Part shown: positions 44,112 through 52,382 of the stretch, piece by piece
Layout of the letters: each line of letters begins with the position of its first letter
Numbering within the stretch: the first letter of the stretch is position 1
Source: Paraburkholderia sp. BL9I2N2
GTDB lineage: Bacteria > Pseudomonadota > Gammaproteobacteria > Burkholderiales > Burkholderiaceae
DNA length: 64,000 nt
NCBI RefSeq assembly: GCF_004339745.1
Contig: NZ_SMGP01000002.1
Coordinates: forward strand, 1,054,001-1,118,000
Direction of reading: 5' to 3'
The notes under the pieces: model-generated
Database searches by the model: none
What the model saw: the letters and a program-made list of their open reading frames with translations, nothing else
Told to the model about the DNA's origin: nothing
Made by a program: the position numbers and the translations under genes

Positions 44112-45569
44112 TTGAACGCCATCGTCAAACCCAGGATGCCTTGTGCAGTTCGGCACGAGGCCATGCGTATCGGTGGTGAAAAGATCACGCGCGCCGAAAT
44201 CATCGAGGTGTTCAACCCCTATACGCGCGAACTGGTCGGCACCGTTCCGAAAGCCACCGTGGACGACGTGCGGCACGCCTTCGAGTATGCGCACGCCTAT
44301 CGCGCGCGGCTCACGCGCTATGAGCGCGCGCAGATCCTGCAGCGCGCGGCGGATATCGTGCGCGAGCGGACCGCCGAAATCGCCGATCTGATTACAGCGG
44401 AATCGGGGCTCTGCAAAAAGGATTCGCTATACGAAGCCGGCCGCGTCAGCGACGTATTGGTCTTCGGCGCCAATGAAGCGCTGAAGGACGACGGCCAGGT
44501 CTTCTCCTGCGATCTGACGCCGCACGGCAAACAGCGCCGCGTCTACACGCAGCGCGAGCCGCTGCTCGGCGTGATCTGCGCGATCACGCCGTTCAATCAT
44601 CCGATGAACCAGGTGGCGCACAAGATCGTGCCGTCCATCGCCACCAACAACCGGATCGTCGTCAAGCCGTCCGAAAAAGTGCCGCTGTCCACGTGTCTGC
44701 TTGCCGACATTCTCTACAGCGCCGGCCTGCCGCCACAAATGCTCCAGGTGGTGACGGGCGACCCGAAAGACATCGCCGACGAACTCATTACGAACCGGCA
44801 CGTCGATCTGATCACGTTCACGGGCGGGGTAGCCATCGGCAAATACATCGCGAGCAAGATGGGTTACCGCCGAGCAGTTTTGGAACTGGGCGGCAACGAT
44901 CCGATCATCGTAATGGAAGACGCGGACCTCGACGAAGCGAGCACGCTGGCCGTTTCCGGTTCGTACAAAAACTCGGGGCAGCGCTGCACCGCCATCAAGC
45001 GGATGCTCGTGCATGAAGCGGTGGCCGACCGCTTCGTCGAATTGCTGGTGGAGAAGACCCGCGCGATACGCTACGGCGACCCGGCCGACCCTGCAACCGA
45101 CATGGGCACCGTGATCGACGAGGACGCCGCGAAGTTCTTCGAAGCGCAAGTCAACGACGCCGTGAGCCGCGGCGCGAAGCTGCTGGTCGGCAACGTGCGC
45201 CGCGGTGCGCTCTATTCGCCGACCGTAGTCGATCGCGTCACGCCGGATATGCCGCTCGTCCGCTATGAAACCTTTGGACCGGTTTCGCCGGTCATCCGTT
45301 TCCGCGATATCGACGAAGCGATCCGTATTTCCAACTCCACCGATTACGGCCTGTCCTCTTCCGTCTGCACCAACCGGCTCGACTACATCACGCGGTTTAT
45401 CGCGGAGCTGGAGGTGGGCAGCGTGAACGTGCGCGAGGTGCCGGGCTACCGGCTCGAACTGACGCCGTTCGGCGGCATCAAGGATTCGGGGCTCGGCTAC
45501 AAGGAAGGCGTTCAGGAAGCGATCAAGAGCTTTACCAACGTGAAGACGTACTCGTTGCCGTGGCAGTGA
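44112..45569 (+). CDS. PhnY-like NAD-dependent aldehyde dehydrogenase; possible sulfoacetaldehyde dehydrogenase
   Basis: A protein of 485 residues, probably starting at the TTG at 44112 behind GGGG; an ATG at 44136 is possible. It has full ALDH motifs: Asn in ITPFNHPMN, FTGGVAIGKYI, Glu258 in VLELGGNDP and catalytic Cys292 in KNSGQRCTAIKRM. The sequence is close to phosphonoacetaldehyde dehydrogenase PhnY (VRHEAMRIGGE; MEDADLDEASTLAVSGSYKN). No phosphonate genes are nearby, and the gene sits behind a TauR-type box before xsc. Oxidation of sulfoacetaldehyde to sulfoacetate (as by SafD) is therefore a reasonable alternative role. Confidence 0.85.
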   Translation: MNAIVKPRMPCAVRHEAMRIGGEKITRAEIIEVFNPYTRELVGTVPKATVDDVRHAFEYAHAYRARLTRYERAQILQRAADIVRERTAEIADLITAESGLCKKDSLYEAGRVSDVLVFGANEALKDDGQVFSCDLTPHGKQRRVYTQREPLLGVICAITPFNHPMNQVAHKIVPSIATNNRIVVKPSEKVPLSTCLLADILYSAGLPPQMLQVVTGDPKDIADELITNRHVDLITFTGGVAIGKYIASKMGYRRAVLELGGNDPIIVMEDADLDEASTLAVSGSYKNSGQRCTAIKRMLVHEAVADRFVELLVEKTRAIRYGDPADPATDMGTVIDEDAAKFFEAQVNDAVSRGAKLLVGNVRRGALYSPTVVDRVTPDMPLVRYETFGPVSPVIRFRDIDEAIRISNSTDYGLSSSVCTNRLDYITRFIAELEVGSVNVREVPGYRLELTPFGGIKDSGLGYKEGVQEAIKSFTNVKTYSLPWQ

Positions 45570-45612
45570 GGGGTGTGACGCCGTTTGTCACCACGGCACA
45601 GACACTTTTTTT

Positions 45613-45627
45613 GATACAAAACGTTCC
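45613..45627 (+). promoter_or_regulatory. IclR-style dyad 1 upstream of xsc
   Basis: GATAC-AAAAC-GTTCC, an imperfect 15-bp dyad of the shape usual for IclR operators, 110 bases before the xsc start. A matching element lies 81 bases downstream. Confidence 0.35.
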
Positions 45628-45693
45628 ATTTATTTGAATTTAGGTTGACGCACAGGAACCGCTGACCTACATTTCAGACACCAAGCATTTTTC

Positions 45694-45708
45694 GGTATTT
45701 TTTGTTCC
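45694..45708 (+). promoter_or_regulatory. IclR-style dyad 2 upstream of xsc
   Basis: GGTAT-TTTTT-GTTCC fits the same GRTAY-N5-GTTCC pattern as dyad 1 and ends 28 bases before the xsc ATG. Both elements continue as GTTCCA(C/T)TTAT, so the conserved block is longer than the dyad itself. Confidence 0.35.
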
Positions 45709-45736
45709 ACTTATCTCAAAGAGCTGGAGACACCCC

Positions 45737-47569
45737 ATGAGCGAGCAGAATCCTTCCCCGCGTGACGCTACCGCCGACAACCGTGCCAGCGGCCCGCAGG
45801 CCATGACGCCGTCGGAAGCGTTTGTCGAAACCCTGGCGGCCAACGGCGTGACCGATATGTTCGGCATCATGGGCTCCGCCTTCATGGACGCCATGGATAT
45901 CTTCGCGCCCGCCGGCATCCGCCTGATTCCGGTGGTGCACGAGCAAGGCGCCGGCCACATGGCCGACGGTTATTCGCGCGTCTCGGGACGTCACGGCGTG
46001 GTGATCGGCCAGAACGGCCCGGGCATCAGCAACTGCGTCACCGCCATTGCGGCGGCCTACTGGGCGCACAGCCCGGTCGTGATCGTCACGCCGGAGGCCG
46101 GCACCATGGGCATCGGTCTGGGCGGCTTCCAGGAAGCCAAACAACTGCCGATGTTCCAGGAGTTCACCAAGTATCAAGGCCACGTCACCCATCCGGCGCG
46201 CATGGCGGAATTCACGGGCCGCTGCTTCGACCGCGCGATGGCGGAGATGGGGCCGACGCAGTTGAATATCCCGCGCGATTACTTCTACGGTCAGGTCAAG
46301 GTGGAGATCCCCCAGCCGCAGCGTCTCGATCGCGGCGCGGGTGGTGAGCAAAGCCTGAACGAAGCGGCCGAACTGCTCGCGCAAGCCAAATTCCCGGTGA
46401 TCATTTCCGGCGGCGGCGTGGTGATGGCCGATGCGATCGAAGAGTGCAAGGCGCTCGCCGAGCGCCTGAACGCGCCGGTGGTCAACAGCTATCTGCACAA
46501 CGACTCCTTCCCCGCCAACCATCCGCTGTGGTGCGGTCCGCTCGGCTATCAGGGCTCGAAGGCGGCGATGAAGCTGCTGTCGCGCGCCGACGTCGTGATC
46601 GCGCTCGGCTCGCGCCTCGGACCGTTCGGCACGCTGCCGCAGCATGGCATGGACTACTGGCCGACCAACGCCAAGATCATCCAGATCGATGCCGACCACA
46701 AGATGCTCGGCCTGGTGAAGAAGATCTCGGTGGGCATCTGCGGCGACGCGAAAGCTGCTGCCGTCGCGCTGACCGAACGCCTTGCCGGCCGCAAGATTGC
46801 CTGCGACGCCACGCGCGAGGAACGTGGCGGCCAGATCGCATCGGAGAAAGCGGCGTGGGAGAAAGAGCTCGACGACTGGACGCACGAACGCGACGCCTAC
46901 AGCCTCGACATGATCGAGGAGCAGAAGCAGGAACGCACGCCCGGCGGCGGCACCTATCTGCATCCGCGCCAGGTGCTGCGCGAGTTGGAAAAGGCCATGC
47001 CCGAGGACGTGATGGTCTCGACCGACATCGGCAACATCAACTCGGTGGCCAACAGTTATCTGCGCTTTAACAAGCCGCGCAGCTTCTTCGCGGCGATGAG
47101 CTGGGGCAATTGCGGCTACGCGTTTCCGACCATCATCGGCGCCAAGGTCGCCGCGCCGCATCGCCCGGCCGTTTCGTATGCGGGCGATGGCGCATGGGGC
47201 ATGAGCCTGATGGAGACCATGACCTGCGTGCGCCACAACATTCCGGTGACGGCGGTGGTGTTCCATAACCGTCAGTGGGGCGCCGAGAAGAAGAACCAGG
47301 TGGACTTCTACAATCGCCGCTTCGTGGCGGGTGAACTCGACAACCAGAGCTTCGCCGCCATTGCCCGCGCGATGGGCGCCGAGGGCATCGTGGTGGACCG
47401 TCTCGAAGATGTCGGCCCGGCGCTCAAGCGCGCGATCGACGCGCAGATGAACCACGGCAAGACCACCATCATCGAGATCATGTGTACGCGTGAACTGGGT
47501 GATCCGTTCCGCCGCGACGCGCTCTCCAAGCCGGTGCGCATGCTCGACAAGTATAAGGACTACGTCTGA
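45737..47569 (+). CDS. xsc: Sulfoacetaldehyde acetyltransferase
   Basis: A protein of 610 residues. The ThDP-dependent enzyme converts sulfoacetaldehyde and phosphate to acetyl phosphate and sulfite, breaking the C-S bond. Evidence: the PYR domain with the catalytic Glu in PVVHEQGAGHMADGY (Glu69), a middle domain, and the PP domain with GDG at 483-485 (YAGDGAWGMSLMETMTCVRHN, then HNRQWGAEKKNQ). Length and motifs match Xsc rather than acetolactate synthase. The start at 45737 has GGAG; an internal ATG at 45803 would lose an unconserved leader. All three sulfonate routes in the window need this enzyme. Confidence 0.93.
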   Translation: MSEQNPSPRDATADNRASGPQAMTPSEAFVETLAANGVTDMFGIMGSAFMDAMDIFAPAGIRLIPVVHEQGAGHMADGYSRVSGRHGVVIGQNGPGISNCVTAIAAAYWAHSPVVIVTPEAGTMGIGLGGFQEAKQLPMFQEFTKYQGHVTHPARMAEFTGRCFDRAMAEMGPTQLNIPRDYFYGQVKVEIPQPQRLDRGAGGEQSLNEAAELLAQAKFPVIISGGGVVMADAIEECKALAERLNAPVVNSYLHNDSFPANHPLWCGPLGYQGSKAAMKLLSRADVVIALGSRLGPFGTLPQHGMDYWPTNAKIIQIDADHKMLGLVKKISVGICGDAKAAAVALTERLAGRKIACDATREERGGQIASEKAAWEKELDDWTHERDAYSLDMIEEQKQERTPGGGTYLHPRQVLRELEKAMPEDVMVSTDIGNINSVANSYLRFNKPRSFFAAMSWGNCGYAFPTIIGAKVAAPHRPAVSYAGDGAWGMSLMETMTCVRHNIPVTAVVFHNRQWGAEKKNQVDFYNRRFVAGELDNQSFAAIARAMGAEGIVVDRLEDVGPALKRAIDAQMNHGKTTIIEIMCTRELGDPFRRDALSKPVRMLDKYKDYV

Positions 47570-47583
47570 GCGTTTTGGGCGCC

Positions 47584-47668
47584 GGCGGGCTTCGTGCTCA
47601 GACGGACGGAGCCCGCCGCGCACACAGGCCGGAAACAGTTGCGCCCGCGCGGGCGCTCTGTCTCCGGC
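47584..47668 (+). terminator. Two consecutive hairpins between xsc and pta
   Basis: GGCGGGCT (47584-47591) pairs with AGCCCGCC (47610-47617). A second, longer stem from GCCGG (47628) to CCGGC (47668) encloses the perfect palindrome GCGCCCGCGCGGGCGC (47641-47656). Only a broken T-run (TTCTTCGTTG) follows. They may lower read-through from xsc to pta or protect the xsc message. Confidence 0.45.
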
Positions 47669-47711
47669 TTCTTCGTTGTACGTCTCGCTGCCTTTCCAAA
47701 CGGCCACTCCT

Positions 47712-48749
47712 ATGAAAGCCATCAACCGCATCATTGAACAAGCGCGCCATTCGCCGATGCGCATCGTGCTGAGCGAGGCCGAGGATCCGCGCGTGTTGCA
47801 GGCGGCGCGGCGCGCGTGCAGCGAAGGCATTGCGCGCATTCTGCTGGTCGGTGACGCCACGCGCATCCGGGAAGCCGCCGCCCGCTTCGACGTCGATCTA
47901 AACGGTATGGAACTGGTGGACCCCGCCACTTCGGCGCTGGCACCGTTATATGCCGACGAACTGTTCGCTCTGCGCAGCAAGAAAGGCATGACGCTCCAAC
48001 AAGCGCAGAGCGAAATCCTCAACCCGCTATGCTTCGCGAACCTGATGGTGCGCCTCGGCCACGCCGACGGTTCCGTGTCCGGCGCGGTCAACACCACCGC
48101 CGACGTGGTGCGTAACGCTATCCAGATCATCGGCATCGCGCCTTCATTCAAGCTCGTGTCGAGCTTCTTCCTGATGATGCTGTGCGAGCCGTTCCACACG
48201 CTCAAGGGCGGCCTGATCTTTTCCGACTGCGCGCTCGTGGTGGAACCCGATGCCGCCCAACTCGCCGAGATTGCGATGGCCGCGGCGGACAGCGCAAAAA
48301 GCCTGCTGATGGACGAGCCGCGCGTGGCGATGCTGTCGTTTTCGACGAGCGGCAGCGCTCATCATGCGGCGGTCGACAAAGTGGTCAACGCCACCCATAT
48401 CGTGCAGGAACGCCGCCCGCATCTCGCGATCGACGGCGACGTGCAACTCGACGCGGCTATCGTCTCCGAAATCGCGCTGCGCAAGGTCAAGCACTCGCAG
48501 GTGGAGGGCCACGCCAACGTGCTGGTGTTTCCGAGCCTCGAGGCGGGCAACATCGGCTACAAGCTGGCCGAGCGGATCGGCGGCGCGAAGGCGATCGGCC
48601 CCTTGCTGCAAGGCCTGCGCAAGCCCGCCAATGACCTGTCGCGCGGCTGCAGCGCGGACGACATCTACTACGTCACCGCCGTCACCGCGGTTCAGGCTCA
48701 AGCCGCGCTCACGCATCCCGACGCCCTCCTCACACCGTCTCATTCATGA
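47712..48749 (+). CDS. pta: Phosphate acetyltransferase, short form
   Basis: A protein of 345 residues from the ATG at 47712; the open frame upstream overlaps xsc and is not used. It has only the catalytic PTA/PTB domain (IVLSEAEDPRVLQAARRACS; GSVSGAVNTTADVVRNAIQI; NVLVFPSLEAGNIGYKLAER). This is the short type found beside xsc genes; it converts acetyl phosphate to acetyl-CoA. Its stop overlaps the tauE start by 4 bases. Confidence 0.9.
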   Translation: MKAINRIIEQARHSPMRIVLSEAEDPRVLQAARRACSEGIARILLVGDATRIREAAARFDVDLNGMELVDPATSALAPLYADELFALRSKKGMTLQQAQSEILNPLCFANLMVRLGHADGSVSGAVNTTADVVRNAIQIIGIAPSFKLVSSFFLMMLCEPFHTLKGGLIFSDCALVVEPDAAQLAEIAMAAADSAKSLLMDEPRVAMLSFSTSGSAHHAAVDKVVNATHIVQERRPHLAIDGDVQLDAAIVSEIALRKVKHSQVEGHANVLVFPSLEAGNIGYKLAERIGGAKAIGPLLQGLRKPANDLSRGCSADDIYYVTAVTAVQAQAALTHPDALLTPSHS

Positions 48750-49516
48750 TCGTTCAGAAGTTGCTGCCGCTCCTCGCACTGATGGGCGTCGCGAGCTATT
48801 TTCAAACCATTACCGGCTTCGGTCTGAGCATGATCGTCATCGGCGCCGCCAGCGGCCTCGACCTGGCGCCGGTCACGAGTCTCGCCGCTTTGCTCAGCCT
48901 CGTGACCCTCGCCAACAGCGCGACCGCCCTGCCCGGCAAACTTCATCACATCGACTGGCGCGCGGTGGGCGCCGCTACGCTGGGCATTCTGCCGTCGGTG
49001 GTGGCCGGCGTGCTGGTGCTGGATCTGTTGAGCAATGCGGCTTCCGGCGTGTTGCAACTGCTGCTGGGCGCCGTGGTGCTGTATGGCGGCCTGAGCGCGG
49101 CGCTGCGGCCGGCTCCGCTCGCTTGCCGCTCAGGCAATCGGAGTTTCTTCGTCAGCGGGGTGTTCGGTGGGCTGCTGAGCGGCATGTTCGGTGTATCCGG
49201 GCCGCCGTTGATTTTTCAGTTCTATCGCCAGCCGCTCTCGCTCGCGCAGATCCGCTATGCGTTGATTCTGATCTTTACGGTGACCTCGATCACTCGCACG
49301 CTGTTCAGCGCGTACGAGGGTCAACTCGACGCCGATCTCTGGATGCAGGCCGCGTTCGCGGTCCCGGTCGTCGCGCTGATGACGATCGTGGCGCGGCAGT
49401 ATCCGCCGCCGCTGTCGGGTGTGATGACGCGCCGTATCGCGTATGCGATTCTGGTGGTGATCGGCGGCTCGCTGGTTCTGCATGCGTTGCAGCAGTTGAT
49501 CCGCCAAGGCGCCTGA
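48746..49516 (+). CDS. tauE: TauE/SafE family permease, probable sulfite exporter
   Basis: A protein of 256 residues with about eight predicted spans, in the DUF81/TauE-SafE family (MGVASYFQTITGFGLSMIVI; GVFGGLLSGMFGVSGPPLIF). It is coupled to pta by an ATGA overlap, which supports export of the sulfite released by Xsc; export of sulfoacetate is the SafE alternative. It converges on the cobT-like gene with only 16 bases between stops and no visible terminator. Confidence 0.85.
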   Translation: MIVQKLLPLLALMGVASYFQTITGFGLSMIVIGAASGLDLAPVTSLAALLSLVTLANSATALPGKLHHIDWRAVGAATLGILPSVVAGVLVLDLLSNAASGVLQLLLGAVVLYGGLSAALRPAPLACRSGNRSFFVSGVFGGLLSGMFGVSGPPLIFQFYRQPLSLAQIRYALILIFTVTSITRTLFSAYEGQLDADLWMQAAFAVPVVALMTIVARQYPPPLSGVMTRRIAYAILVVIGGSLVLHALQQLIRQGA

Positions 49517-49532
49517 TAACGCCACGGTCCAC

Positions 49533-51257
49533 CTACCGCCGTGCGCCGATCCATCCGACGAGTTCGGCGAACAGCGGCATGTCCGGCGGTGTGGACAGAT
49601 CGACCGCAAGACAACGGCGGTAATACGGACTGAGATCGAGTCCGACGCCAAGGCCCAGCAATTCGACGTCGCGCGCGGCTTCGTTGCGCGCGACTACTTG
49701 CTTCAGGTGATTGTCCAGGTAGTAGGTGTCGTTCACCTGAGCGGTGGCGCTGTCCATCGGACTGCCGTCCGAGATCACGACAAGAATCCGCCGCGCCTCG
49801 GCACGCGCGCGCAGGCGCGTACAAGCCCAGTCGACCGCCTCGCCGTCCACGCCTTCGCGGAACAGATCGGCCTTGAACAACGCGGCGATGTCGGCGCGAG
49901 CGCGCCGCCAACTCGTCGCGGCATCCTTGAAGACGAGGTGGGCGAGCTCATTGAGCCGCCCCGGATGATGCGGCCGGCCGCCGGCCAGCCAGTCGAGCCG
50001 CGCGCGGCCGCCGTTCCAGGCGCCGGTCGAGAAACCCAGCACCTCGCTGGCGACACCGGCCTGATCGAGCGCGCGCGTGAGCACGTCCACCAGCAGCGCC
50101 ACCGGCTCGATATAGGTTCGCATGGACCCCGAACAATCGATCAGAAAACTGACCACGCAATCGGCGATCGGCTTGTGCCGTTCAAGCAGAAACAAACGCC
50201 GCTCCGCCGGCGAGCTGACCAGTTGCGCGAGACGCCGGCCGTCGATGCGGCCGTGCTCTTCACCGAACGACCAACCATCGCGTTGCGGCACCGCGAGCGC
50301 GGCCTTGAGCGCACACGCGAGCCGCGGCACGTTGATGCGCTGCGCGGCGATGCGCTTGTCGAGCTGGTCGCGGTATTCCGCCAGCAACTCGCTGCGTATG
50401 CGCGAGCCCGGCACGAACTCGCGGTCGTAGCGCGTGGTGTACGCGAGGTAACGATGCTCGGCGTCTCTGAGAACGCGGCTCTCGCCGGTGGCGGCGAGGC
50501 CCATGTCGACCTGCTCGCCTTCGTCGGTGTCGAACCAGAGCGTGAACATGGCGCGCACGGCTTCGTCGTCTTCCGGTGCCTGCTCGTCTTCTTCGAGGGA
50601 CTGCGCGCGCGCTTCACGCATCATCACGCCAACGAGACGGGCGAACTCGAGCGCATGAATCGCAAACTCGCCCTGCTCCATTCGATGCCGCCGCAGTGCC
50701 GCGAGCGGCACGCCCAAGGTCGGTGTGATCGCGGCACGCGTGGCTTCGATCAGACCTTCGGTCTCTTCCAGTACGGGCCAGCCCGACAGACGCGACCAGA
50801 CGATCTGGGCCACGGTGTACAGCAGAATGCCCAGGTGCCCGTCGATCAGTCCAGTGCGATAGAAAGCGCGCGACCATGTCTCGAAGCGATGGCGCAGATT
50901 CTGCGCGAGCCCCGGCATGCTGGCCGGTGCGAGCGCTTCGCAGCGCAACTGTTCGAACAGTTCGAACAGGAGCCGCTCGATCGGCTCGGCGGGACACAAC
51001 CTCGCGTGGAGCTGCGCATCGGAATGCGTCAGGCGTAATGCAGCACCGTCCGCTGCGCCGCGCAGGGACATCAGATCGTCGACTTGCGGGTCCGTACGCA
51101 GATGCGGCGCGTGCAGCGGCAGCGCGCGCAGGCCACGGTACAGACGGCCGGCGCGGTAATGCAGCTCGGCGTCTCCGGTCAGTGCGCGCACCGCCGCCGC
51201 GCACAGGTTCTGACGCTGTTCGGCGCGGCGTGTTGCTTGCCGCTCGGCAGGCGTCAT
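49533..51257 (-). CDS. CobT-like VWA-domain protein
   Basis: A protein of 574 residues. The C-terminal VWA domain has the MIDAS motif DCSGSM (374-379) and SDGSPMDS. The N-terminal two thirds match the CobT subunit of aerobic cobaltochelatase, with an acidic linker (LEEDEQAPEDDE, about 221-232) shorter than in true CobT. It overlaps the CobS-like gene by 4 bases, so the two form an AAA+/VWA pair. No cobN or cobalamin gene is in the window. A role in maturing or activating an enzyme of the taurine pathway is inferred from location only. Confidence 0.82.
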   Translation of the reverse strand: MTPAERQATRRAEQRQNLCAAAVRALTGDAELHYRAGRLYRGLRALPLHAPHLRTDPQVDDLMSLRGAADGAALRLTHSDAQLHARLCPAEPIERLLFELFEQLRCEALAPASMPGLAQNLRHRFETWSRAFYRTGLIDGHLGILLYTVAQIVWSRLSGWPVLEETEGLIEATRAAITPTLGVPLAALRRHRMEQGEFAIHALEFARLVGVMMREARAQSLEEDEQAPEDDEAVRAMFTLWFDTDEGEQVDMGLAATGESRVLRDAEHRYLAYTTRYDREFVPGSRIRSELLAEYRDQLDKRIAAQRINVPRLACALKAALAVPQRDGWSFGEEHGRIDGRRLAQLVSSPAERRLFLLERHKPIADCVVSFLIDCSGSMRTYIEPVALLVDVLTRALDQAGVASEVLGFSTGAWNGGRARLDWLAGGRPHHPGRLNELAHLVFKDAATSWRRARADIAALFKADLFREGVDGEAVDWACTRLRARAEARRILVVISDGSPMDSATAQVNDTYYLDNHLKQVVARNEAARDVELLGLGVGLDLSPYYRRCLAVDLSTPPDMPLFAELVGWIGARR

Positions 51258-52243
51258 TGCGGCACCGTCGAGCGCGCCTCGCGCTCCGCCGCGCTTTCCA
51301 TCTCCCTATCGAAGCAGCGTTGGAAATACTCGGCCACGATGGGCCGTTCCGCCTCGTCGCACTTGTTGACGAAGGTCAGGCGAAACGCCATCGCCGGATC
51401 GCGGAAGATCTGGCAATTCTCCGCCCAGTCGATCACCGTGCGCGGCGACATCAGCGTGGAGAGATCGCCGGTGGCGAAGCCTTTGCGCGTCAATTCCGCC
51501 ACGCTGATCATCGACTCGATCAGCGCGCGGCCGGTCTCGTCGGCGAGTTCCGGCACGCGCGCCAGCACGATGCTGGCCTCTTCGGCGCGCGGCAGATAGT
51601 TGAGCGTGGCCACCACGTTCCACCGGTCCATCTGCGCGTGATTCAACAACTGCGTGCCGTGGTAAAGGCCGTTCAGATTGCCGAGGCCGACCGTATTGGT
51701 CGTGGCGAACAGCCGGAAGTACGGATGTGGATGAATCACGCGGTTCTGATCGAGCAGCGTGAATTTGCCGTCGCGCTCGAGAATGCGCTGGATCACGAAC
51801 ATCACGTCGGGACGGCCGGCGTCGTATTCGTCGAAGATCAACGCCATGGGCCGTTGCAGCGCCCACGGCACGATGCCTTCCTGGAATTCGGTGACCTGCA
51901 CGTCGTCGCGCACGATGATCGCGTCTTTGCCCACCAGATCGAGACGGCTGATATGCCCGTCGAGATTCACGCGCACACAGGGCCAGTTCAGACGTGCCGC
52001 AACCTGCTCGATGTGCGTGGATTTGCCCGTGCCGTGCAAGCCCTGCACCATTACGCGGCGCTCGCGCATGAAGCCGGCGAGAATCGCCAGCGTCACTTCA
52101 GGATTGAAGCGGTACACCTCGTCGATCTCCGGAACGTGGTCGTCGCGTTCGCTGAAGGCCGGCACCATCAAGCCTGAGTCGATGCCAAACAACGTGCGCA
52201 CCGAGACCATCCGGTCCGGCTTGCCTGTCACGATATCGGTCAC
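51254..52243 (-). CDS. CobS-like AAA+ ATPase
   Basis: A protein of 329 residues, very similar in layout to CobS of aerobic cobaltochelatase: VSVRTLFGIDSGLMVPAFSE, Walker A GLHGTGKST (68-76), HISRLDLVGKDA, Walker B LIFDEYDAGRPDVMFVIQ (Asp-Glu-Tyr-Asp at 138-141) and LFATTNTVGLGNLNGLYHGT. Such MoxR/CobS-type ATPases work with a VWA partner to insert metals or activate enzymes. It lies fourth in the order tauX, tauY, permease, cobS-like, cobT-like, 139 bases after the permease gene. Confidence 0.85.
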   Translation of the reverse strand: MTDIVTGKPDRMVSVRTLFGIDSGLMVPAFSERDDHVPEIDEVYRFNPEVTLAILAGFMRERRVMVQGLHGTGKSTHIEQVAARLNWPCVRVNLDGHISRLDLVGKDAIIVRDDVQVTEFQEGIVPWALQRPMALIFDEYDAGRPDVMFVIQRILERDGKFTLLDQNRVIHPHPYFRLFATTNTVGLGNLNGLYHGTQLLNHAQMDRWNVVATLNYLPRAEEASIVLARVPELADETGRALIESMISVAELTRKGFATGDLSTLMSPRTVIDWAENCQIFRDPAMAFRLTFVNKCDEAERPIVAEYFQRCFDREMESAAEREARSTVPQ

Positions 52244-52331
52244 TACGGTCTCCTCCGCACTTCGTCACGACGGGGGCCGGCGCCCAGCAAACAGGCGGCG
52301 CGGCCTCGCCGGTCCATCATACGCACTTTCT

Positions 52332-52347
52332 TTTTTCGATACAAATC
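52332..52347. promoter_or_regulatory. T-rich GATACAAA element before the cobS-like gene
   Basis: TTTTTCGATACAAATC (52332-52347) closely resembles TTTTTTGATACAAAAC before xsc (45607-45622): fourteen of sixteen bases match. It lies about 90 bases upstream of the cobS-like start but in the opposite orientation relative to its gene. It may be a shared regulator site or chance in T-rich DNA. Confidence 0.25.
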
Positions 52348-52382
52348 ATCTCGTTTTTTACAGCCCACGCGCCATTCTCATA

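Noticed and set aside
45716..48205. 829-residue open frame on the minus strand
   Set aside because: It is antisense to xsc and pta, both well supported by conserved catalytic motifs, and has no family features.
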